Assembly (NCBI GenBank): GCA_005656395.1
Contig: SRSI01000013.1
Location: forward strand, 1 to 64,000
Length of the DNA: 64,000 nucleotides
Source of the DNA: Strongyloides papillosus
Lineage: Eukaryota; Nematoda; Chromadorea; Rhabditida; Strongyloididae
Reading direction: 5' to 3'
The position numbers and the translations under genes were made by a program. Below, piece by piece: positions 55,507 through 64,000 of the stretch (position 1 is the first letter of the stretch; the number at the start of each line of letters is the position of its first letter). The notes below the pieces were generated by a model, which was not told the origin of the DNA, ran no database searches, and saw only the letters and a list, made by a program, of their open reading frames with translations.

Positions 55507-56797
55507 TCAACTTTTTCTATATTTACAAAGTGAAGATAGTAAAATATTTGAATAAATCCACTGTTTTTGAAAATAATCAAAAAATTTCTTAACTTTTTCA
55601 ACTACTACATCTTCTAAATCTCCAGAATTGCATATATCATCAAGATCCAATTTAATTTTCTTGTACACTTCAGTAATCTCTTTTTCTGGGAGAAATACTA
55701 ATGAAAAAACACGATGAATATAAACACCAAGAATTTTTTCGTGCCTTTTTTTAGGATTCTTCCAAGAGAGATAATCTTTCGTCAAACCAAGACTATTTAT
55801 TTCACGAAAAAGAGCATTGCTGTAATGAAAGAAGCAAAGACTAATTTTCTCCTGTGGTATTTCAAAAGTATTCTTTACTGAATTAATTGCAGCATACTCA
55901 CGATCAACAATCCATTCATCAGGTGAAAGAATAGCTTTGTGCTCAATATAGAGAATTCTTTTTAAATAAGAAAAAGCTTCTGTATAAACTGCTTCAGAAC
56001 TACCTTTTAAAAATAACATAGCCAATGGAAGCCATATATCTCTTTTTTCTCCGTTACTACATTCTTTTTCTAATTTTCCATGTATCGTATATAATTGAGC
56101 ATAGTAACTTTTATTGACCAACGAATAGCATCCATCAGATAATAAAATTTTACATTCTTTTAACTTTTCCAGCATTGTAGAACTTGAAAACATAATAAAA
56201 TTTTTTGACAAAATTACATCTTCAATTATTGGTCCTAAACCATTCGAAGTATCTCCAGGAAAACGTAGTAGTGGAAATTTAACTGTAGAACTTGAATTTA
56301 TTGTATAGCGAATGTAACTATAAAAATCATTCCTATTCATACCATTTAATTGATGATAACGATTGCACATATTTCTTAACTTTGAAGAGTCAATAACATG
56401 TTTAAAAATATCATGCAAATGTATTCCCCAATTTTCACATAATTGCTTTGTTGAAAATTTAATCCTAGTATAATTTAGTTGAAAGTCAGGAATCAAATTT
56501 TCTACTAAATGCTTTATCAATTCTTCAATTTCTTTACTCATTAACTTTACAAATTTAATTGGAAAGCAGTTAGAACAGTGAAATTTATTTCTACCAGGTT
56601 TTAACACTTTTTCACTTGATCCATACTCTTGAAAAATAGTGTATGTTTGTCCTTTTTGATTTATATTTGTAGAATCTTCAACAACAGTACAGCCACTACA
56701 ACGATAATAAAAAAACGTTACATTTTTAGATTCATTCGTACCATGACACGTATAAGCATATCCTTCTAGTTCTAATATATCAGCTTCAGGATTATAT
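55507..56797 (-). CDS. MULE-type DDE transposase, N-terminal part, in frame with the USP domain
   Basis: The exon begins at 56797 after a TTTTTGTTATAG acceptor; upstream exons were not found. It opens with a FLYWCH-like Cys/His region (GYAYTCHG ... YYRCSGC) and a second Cys pair (HCSNC). The MULE core follows: SDGCYSLV (Asp near 56136), YAQLYTIHGK and PLAMLFLKGSS, VDREYAAINSV (Asp near 55905), then CFFHYSNALFREINSLGL, the C-x2-H signature of the family. The frame stops at TGA 55507-55509 but resumes in phase with RSTNVAESFH, so the full product would be roughly 850-870 residues including the USP part. MULE transposases cut and paste DNA. The single TGA may be a recent mutation, readthrough or a sequence error. 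Confidence 0.8.
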
Positions 56798-56799
56798 CT

Positions 56800-58510
56800 A
56801 TAACAAAAAGAAATAAGAAAAAAAAATTTGTCTCTCACATAACTCTCTTCAAATTCAACCGATTTTTATGGGTAGATAGCCAAAAGATGTGTTTTTTTCT
56901 AACTAGAGGGGCTAAATTAGTTTCAAAAACTTTTGGCCAAATTTTAGACAAATTATTTTTAAAAAACATCGTTTTTTTGGCAAATTTTTAGCATAGATTT
57001 GACCACGGGTTAACGGTATTTCAAAATATATAAGATACAATGGTATATATATCATTTGAAAGGTCTAATTCCAGAATAGTGCGGAAACACACTACTATGG
57101 AATTATATTAAACAGTGGTCAAGTTATGGTCCAAAGAGTGATGATCATTTTGAAAAAAAATCTTAAATGTTTAATAGCTACAACTTAGTCGTAACTTGAC
57201 AAAAACAAACAAAATAGTATCTATTTAATAGATCTAAGTCTAACTTAAAAAAAATAAGTCTAACGAAGTTTATAGCTCAACTACGAAAGAAGTTATATTA
57301 ATTTGAATGTCAACTTTTTTGCCTTTTTTCTATTTTTATTGTAAAAATCAATTTTGTTCCAGACATAACTCTTTCCAAACTTGATCAATTTTTATGGTTA
57401 AATAGTCATTTGATGTATTTTTTTTCAACTTAGGGGGGAAAGTAAATCACAAAACTTTTGGTCCATAACTGATCAAATTATATTTAAAAAACTTCACTTT
57501 TTAGAACACGTTTTTGCATAGTTTTGTTCCAAAAATAACTCTTTTTAAAGTTAATGAAATTTTATGATTTCTTACTCATTTGAAAGGTACAAGTCAGGAA
57601 TAAGGGGGAAACACAATAACATTAAGATTGATAAATAATTGGCTAAGATATGGGGCAAAAAGTAATGACTATTTTTTTAATAAAAATTAAAAAGTTAAAT
57701 AGTTATTACTTTAAAGAAACTTATAAAAATCAAATAGACAAGATTTTCATTAAATAGATCTAGGTCTAACTTAAAAAATAAAACTATTGCGAAGTTTATA
57801 GCTTATCTACAAAATGATTTATGCCAATTTTAGTGTCATTTTTCTTGCTTTTTTCTATTTTTTCTGCAAAAATCAATTTTGTTCCAGACATAACTCTTTT
57901 CAAACTTGATCAATTTTTATGGTTAAATAGTCATTTGATGTATTTTTTTTCAACTTAGGGGGGATAGTGTATCTCAAAACTTTTAGTCCATAACTGGCCA
58001 AATTATTTTTAGAAAACATCGCTTTTAAAACACATTTTTGCATAGTTTTGTTCCAGAAATAAATCTTATCAAAGTTAATAAACTTTTATGCTTTACGACT
58101 CATTTGAAAGATACTAACATATAATAAGGAAGAAACACAGCAGTATTAAGATTAATAGCGAATTAGTTAAGTTATGGGTCAACAAGTGATGACTATTTTT
58201 TTGGTAAAAATTAAAGTGTTAAATAGCTATTACTTAATGGAATCTCTATAAAATTAAATAAATATAGTTTCTTTTATATAGATTTAAATCTAACTTAAAA
58301 AGTCAAACTATTGCGAAATTTATTGCTTATTTGCGGAACGGATTATACTAATTTTAGTGACAATTTTCTCATATTTTCTTCATTTTTTACACAAATATCG
58401 GTTTTGTTTTCAGCATAACTGTATTCAAACTTGATTAATTTTTATGGTTTAATATTCAGTAATTGTATTATTTTCTAACTTAAGGGGAGAAAATAGCTTT
58501 TAAAGTTTTA
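56800..58510. repeat. satellite block, about 525-bp units
   Basis: Units begin at about 56833, 57360, 57888 and 58406, marked by CATAACTCT-TTCAAACTTGA and ATTTTTATGGTTAAATAGTC. Each also contains CATTTGAAAGGT, GGAAACACA and GATCTA-GTCTAACTTAAAAA phrases. The left edge (CTATAACAAAAAGAAATAAG) directly abuts the transposase exon. No coding frame. Confidence 0.85.
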
Positions 58511-60809
58511 GCAAAATTTTATTTTGTCTGGATAATAAAACAAGAAGATAGAAGGTATAATAAACACGTTTTTTATTAATCAAAAAGATAGTACAAAGTA
58601 TCGTGGCCACCTATAGGGTTTTAGAAAGTTATAAGATTTTAAAAAACATAGAACTTACTAATACTATACTATAAATTTTTCTCAGGAAATACCTCTCCGA
58701 GAATTTTAATTAATTACCCCTATGGTAATCTAAAATTTATAAATTAGTAAAAACAAAATTATCTAACATGGTATTATATTAAAATAGTTATATAAAATAT
58801 ATTTTGAGATAACGAAATATCTAAGTGATGACGATTGTGAAATGATGAAATAGTTTTTTCATGTCATCATGTATCGAAATTTCTAGAATCTTTTACCCTC
58901 TTTTAGCTTTTTGTCTTTTATTGCTTATAGGTATTTTGTCTCTTGAAGGTATGAGATCTTTTTTCTCTTCAAGAGAAATATAATCCTTCTTTTTTAACTA
59001 AAATTGACAAAGTCATCTTTTAAAAATACCAATTTTTTGAATACGTTTCGTTAAGGTTTGTTCTAGAAATAATTCTTTTCAAAATTAATAAAAAATTTTG
59101 TTTTATGACTTATCTAGAAGGTACAAATATGGAATAAAAAGGAAATTCAATATTAAAAATGTTAATAAAAAATTAGTTATGTTATCAATCAAAAGATGAT
59201 AATCATTTTTGTTAGTAAAAATAAAATTTTCCTAATGCTTTAATCTTAATAATGGTTGTTTAAAGTAACAAAAACTAAATTTAAAATATAGTTCAAAGCC
59301 TAACTTTAAATTTGAAACTATAACGAAGTTTTTAGCTTTAAAACGATAAAACTTATTTAAGGTATTAATTTTTTGCTATTTCTCATTTTACAATTGTAAA
59401 ATTAAGGTAAATATGTAGTTAATAGAAAAATGATATTAAATCGTTTATATTAATCTTAAAAATATAATAGAAGATCAATTAAATATTTATTTGGAATGAT
59501 TCAAACATTCATTTTTATTCACCCTTTAGATATTAATAAAATTCTTTTTGTTTCGTAATTTTTTTATTAAACTAAACATTTTCAATAAATGTAGACGTTA
59601 TAAGATGATTCTCACAATCAGAAATATTTCTTATATTATAACAATGTATTTTCGGTTATCTTTTTTCTCCAGAAATTTGTAATTTAATAAAACAATTTTT
59701 TTATACAGATACTTTGATTAATGATTTTGTATAAAAATTCTTTATAAAAAAATATGCTCTGCGGACCAGCTCTGACCTGCCGAAGGCGGGTCTAAGGCTG
59801 GTTATATTAAATAAAACCTTATTTAAGTTGTCATTACCTAGATTGGCAACCCATTACGATATTCTGATAGAAGAAGTTGTGATTTAATTATATTTCTCGA
59901 TCTTCTTCAAAATGTTTACATTATTGGTTAAGAAAAGGTGAGTACTTTTTGAACACTAGTAAAAAAACTAAATAATCTTGAAGCTTTAAATTTGGGCACT
60001 AAAATGTTGTGATTGCTTTTGAGGAACTTTGTCAAAAACAAAAAGCAACAGAATATTATAAAAATAACATAAAATATCATATGAAATGTATTTTGAAAAA
60101 GAATGAGAATTAGTGGAGCACTGTAACTTCATCACTTTTAAATGCTAATAATAATATAATTCATACCTATATTTAAAGATTTTTAAAAATGACAAATATT
60201 GATTGTGAATTACATTATAAAAACACTTTTATAATAATTAAAGAACTCTACAAAATTAAAACAAAGTTGAATATACAATGAAGAAAAAAATATTCATCTG
60301 TATCGGATTTGAAAATAGATTGACACTTTCTTGCAGAAATATTAGGAAGTATTTTGTTTGTTATGATAACTGGTGACATTACAGGGTATTAGAAAAGAGA
60401 ATTGAAAGGACAACAAATTCTACCCGCATTTTTTTAATATAGAAAAATCTTACAGCATATAAAGAAATAGTTGAATATCAATTCATTAAATGCTTTGAAT
60501 TATATCATTTGTGTGCAGATATAATCACTTATTTAAAAATATTCATGTCTATTTGACCAATCTTTTTGTTTTTATATTTTAAAAAATCTATTAGTTAACA
60601 TTAAGCAAGTAGTTGATTTTTTGAAATTCAATTATTCAAGAACAATGTATTTACAAAATTCATTTTAAGATTATGAGTTAGTTTTATTCATATATGGATA
60701 TTAAAGACCTTCTAATAAGTAAAAAGAAATTTACTATATTGAAATATGTTTAATAATAAAAAAGAAATCTTATTTGACTGATTTTTATAACATTTCTTCA
60801 TCATATAAT
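58511..60809. other. spacer between satellite blocks
   Basis: A weak, diverged satellite-like copy lies at about 59030-59400. Short broken coding-like pieces occur on the plus strand around 59960-60110 and 60280-60430. The one distinctive structure is the GC-rich hairpin at 59765-59802, listed separately. No intact gene. Confidence 0.4.
59765..59802 (+). ncRNA. GC-rich hairpin, candidate structured RNA
   Basis: A conspicuously GC-rich island in AT-rich DNA that folds into a two-part stem. The outer stem ACCAGC (59765-59770) pairs with GCTGGT (59797-59802); the inner stem ACCTGCC (59775-59781) pairs with GGCGGGT (59785-59791) around a GAA loop. Between them is an internal loop, TCTG opposite CTAAG. 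A stem with an internal pocket, followed by an A-rich TATTAAATAA and another possible stem (GTTGTC/GGCAAC, 59828-59851), recalls an H/ACA snoRNA. That identity is speculative, and the strand is arbitrary. Confidence 0.3.
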
Positions 60810-60811
60810 AA

Positions 60812-61970
60812 ACTTTCTATACCAAAAAGAAATAAGGAAAAAAATTTTGTCTTTAACATAACTCTCTTCAAATTTAACCGATTTTGATGGGTAAATAGTC
60901 AAAAGATGTGTTTTTTTCTAACTTAGGGGGCAAAATGGGTCTTAAATGTTTTGGGTCATAATTGGCCAAGTTATTTTCAAAAAACACCCTTTTTTAAGGC
61001 CTTTTTTACATAGTTTTGTTACACGACTAACTCTCCTCAAAAATAACAAAATAAATTGCTTTATATCTCATTCGAAAGGTAAAATTCTAGAATAGTTCGC
61101 AAGCTTAGTGATATTAGATTTAATTTATAATTGGCCGAGTTATGGCCCAAAGAGTGGTGACCATTTTGAAAAAACATCTTAAAAGTTAAATAGTCATAAC
61201 TCAGTCATAACTTAACGAAAACAAACAAAATGGTATCTATTATATAGATCTATGTCTAACTTAAAAAATATGGGTCTAACGAATTTTTTAGCTCAACTAC
61301 GAAAGAAGTTATATAAATTTGAATGTCAATTTTTTTGCCTTTTTTCTATTTTTATTGTAAAAATCAATTTTGTTCCAGACATAACTCTTTCCAAACTTGA
61401 TCAATTTTTATGGTTAAATAGTCATTTGATGTATTTTTTTTCAACTTAGGGGGGAAAGTAAATCACAAAACTTTTGGTCCATAACTGATCAAATTATATT
61501 TAAAAAACTTCACTTTTTAGAACACGTTTTTGCATAGTTTTGTTCCAAAAATAACTCTTTTTAAAGTTAATGAAATTTTTTGGTCTATCACTCATTTGAG
61601 AGATACAACTTCAGAATAGTGCGGAAACACAACACCATTTGAATTGATAAAGAATTGGCTAAGATATGGATCAATTAGTGATGACCATTTTTTTGGTAAA
61701 AATTAAAAAGTTAAATAGCTATTACTTAAAGGAAACTTTATAAAATAAAATAACTATGGTTTGCTTATATAGATTTAAGTCTAACTTAGAAAATGAGACT
61801 ATTGTGAAGTTTACAGCTTATCTAGAAAACGATTTATTCCAATTTTAGTGTCATTTTTCTTGCTTTTTTCTGCTTTTATTGTAAAAATCAATTTTGTTCC
61901 AGACATAACTCTTTTCAAACTTGATCAAATTTTATGGTCAAATAGTCATTTGATGTATTTTTTTTCAACT
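60812..61970. repeat. satellite block, second array
   Basis: Same unit as 56800-58510, starting at CTATACCAAAAAGAAATAAG (60820) with units at about 60853, 61377 and 61901. Parts of the 61377 unit are nearly identical to the 57360 unit over more than 150 bases, so the arrays exchanged or duplicated recently. Confidence 0.85.
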
Positions 61971-61972
61971 TA

Positions 61973-63729
61973 CACTCAAAAAAATAATTTACAACAAAAA
62001 GCGTAATATAAAGCATGTGTCGTAATGGGAGTCAAAAAGTTGTAAATTACAACATTTGCAGTATATTACGACATATTATACAGCAATGTGTCTTCAAAAA
62101 ACAAACATTGTCTTTATATAAGACAAGTTGTATTAAATTGGAAAATTATGTTGTATTATTTTATTAGTATCATTTAATAAACTTTTATATTTATAATGTA
62201 TAAAATTATTTGTTCGATTTGTGGCTCAAAATCTATATTATTTAACAATATCCCTGAATTTAAATAACATGTACATACAAATCATTAGTGTGGTAGAGTA
62301 ACAATACCTGGTTTAACGTCACAGCTAAGGTACAAATAAGAAAATACCAAGTAAATCATATTAATTTTGTTATAAAAACATATATTTTAGCTATGTATAA
62401 AGGAATGAAGTATTTAAAAAACATAATTTGTTTGTGAATTTTATTGAATAATAAATGTCTTTGAATAAATACAAATATTATTCCTGATAACTTTTATATT
62501 ATTGGCATTTTCAACCTAACTTAAATTTTTATAGGAGTTATCAATGATATTAAGTATTTTAAAAAAACACAAATCGTCAACAACATTTACTAAGTTTTTA
62601 TACTACTGGTTAGATATAGATTTTTTAAATAATAAACTACTAACAGTAACCAATTTTTTAAGTGTTTAAAGTATTTACCTTTTTTGCCATTCATTATTCT
62701 TTTGCTGTATTAAAAATCATATTTTTAGGTGTAATTATCGCATTTGATCGTTCAAACTATACACGATACCTTTAGATATACACAAATTCAAGAAAGGTCA
62801 AGACACACCTGTCTCTCAAGGTGTATTTTAGTCTTTGTTTTTGTATTATAGTGTTGGATAAAGCACACTTTTACACTAGCATTTTACCGAAATGTGCACA
62901 TTTTGTCACATGTATTTTTATACCTGTATATCGGTAATGTTTTTATTTAACATTTTTTAATGTTATTTTTATAGATACTATTTTCTCCAGTACCTTAGAG
63001 CCTGGTTGAAGTTGTTAACAGATAAGTTTGGATCATTTATTTTATCATATAATTAGTTTGTTTTTAGATAAAATATTCTTCATCAGAACAGGAAGAAAAG
63101 GTTTAAAGTAATGACTGTGTAAGTATTTTTTACTTAAATAATTATACTTTTATATTTACAGATATCATATGCACCTTTTTGATAGTTAGCTGGACATTTA
63201 GAAGATAAGTTGAATAATTTTTTTCATTATTTAAATATTCTGTTTTTAGATACAATTATACCACAGTACAAGAATACCATTGGAAGCAGATTAAATTGTA
63301 AGTTTAAGTTGTGCTTCTATTGTAATAAATTATTAATTTTTAGATCTCGAAGCAACAACCTAACAATCGTAAGTTTTTTTACTATAAAATTAATTTTGTT
63401 CAATTTCTAATGTATTTTTAACTTGTAATAAAATTTTTTTATATTTATATGTGTATTTTGTATAGGAAAATATAAAAATTTGCAATTTTTACATGTGTTT
63501 TATCCTTAGCTGTATACAGCTATTGTAAAAATAAATTACGCCTTACATATTGTTAGTATATAATACAAGATTGTCTTATATTACGACAAATTTGTAAAAC
63601 GTCTATTTGTCGTTATTTACAGACAAAAAATGATATAAACTACGTTATGTCTTAATATACGACAATTTTGTCAAAAAGCAAAAATTTTGACAAATTGTAT
63701 TCACATTACGACAAATTTTTTTTTGAGTG
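61973..63729. mobile_element. 1.76-kb TA-flanked element inserted in the satellite
   Basis: Ends are CACTCAAAAAAATAATTT and, inverted, CACTCAAAAAAAAATTTG. TA flanks both sides (61971-61972 and 63730-63731), and the satellite unit continues across the insertion, which proves the limits. TTACGACA occurs near both ends (62018 inverted, 62066, 63581, 63706). No transposase frame. Between 62970 and 63380 are four or five short segments, each preceded by TTTTTAGAT or TTTACAGAT and followed by GTAAG or similar, resembling mini-exons. Confidence 0.8.
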
Positions 63730-63731
63730 TA

Positions 63732-64000
63732 GTGCGGAAAATAGATTTCAAAACTTTTGGTCCACAAGTGGCTAAATTATGTTTAAAAAGTACTACATTT
63801 TTAGACACATATTAGCATAGTTTTGTTCCGAAAATAAATCTTTCCAAAGTCGATGAAATTTTATAGTTCACGACTCATTTGAAAGATACAACTCAGGAAT
63901 AAGAAGGAAACTTAATATTAAAAGAATTGACTATAAGTCGTCTAAGTTATCGACCAAATTTTGTACATGATTTCTTTCAAATATTTATGATAAAATATAT
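63732..64000. repeat. satellite continuation to the window edge
   Basis: Resumes the unit broken at 61970 (TAGTGCGGAAAATAGATTTC, then ACTCATTTGAAAGATACAAC) and runs off the window. Confidence 0.8.

Noticed and set aside
61973..63729. Retrotransposon in the satellite
   Set aside because: There are inverted, not direct, ends and a TA duplication, with no reverse transcriptase frame.

Overview
The window looks like nuclear DNA of a small-genome, very AT-rich nematode. Evidence: introns of about 35-50 bases (one of 108), intronless or few-exon genes, a tyrosinase with a C-terminal run of ShKT domains, Pol III tRNA genes with T-run terminators, and abundant small TA-flanked transposons. Base composition and intron style resemble clade IV worms such as Strongyloides relatives; that placement is an inference, not a demonstration.

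Layout. 0-10 kb: degenerate coding-like sequence, a tiny two-exon secreted-peptide gene (1776-1945, minus), tRNA-Trp, a tyrosinase/ShKT gene (3354-5560) tail-to-tail with a GH1 beta-glucosidase gene (5598-7064, minus), both carrying single-base frame breaks, a TA-flanked MITE, tRNA-Arg, tRNA-Leu, and a broken inverted copy of the tiny peptide gene. 10-14 kb: repeat-rich DNA without genes. 14-18 kb: a broken MRG15-type chromatin gene, then an Spb1/FTSJ3 rRNA methyltransferase gene. 18-24 kb: two paralogous TRPA-like membrane proteins on the minus strand around a single-pass membrane protein. 24-27 kb: a GC-enriched degenerate repeat and a Gly/Tyr-rich secreted peptide. 27.5-31.6 kb: an apparently young Ty3-type LTR retrotransposon with identical 112-bp LTRs and a 5-bp target duplication.

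31.8-33.6 kb: a MITE with a second, MULE-like element nested in it. 33.9 kb: an eight-cysteine secreted peptide. 35.0-36.5 kb: a CREB3/OASIS-type membrane-tethered bZIP factor. 37 kb: a small leucine-rich-repeat protein. 40.5 kb: tRNA-Gly, then a Merlin relic and a foldback repeat. 45.7-48.1 kb: a large palindrome whose right arm is split by a tRNA-Val/tRNA-Phe pair, flanked by two more MITEs. 50 kb: a second identical tRNA-Trp, then tRNA-Thr. 54.2-56.8 kb: a MULE-type transposase read in the same frame as a C19 ubiquitin-specific-protease domain, separated only by one TGA. 56.8-64 kb: blocks of a roughly 525-bp satellite, a GC-rich hairpin island and a 1.76-kb TA-flanked element inserted into the satellite.

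The most novel-looking items are the MULE-USP fusion, the ankyrin-less TRPA-like pair with repeated copies of a pre-S1 motif, the palindrome around the tRNA pair, and the GC-rich hairpin. All calls come from reading the sequence; no database search was run.
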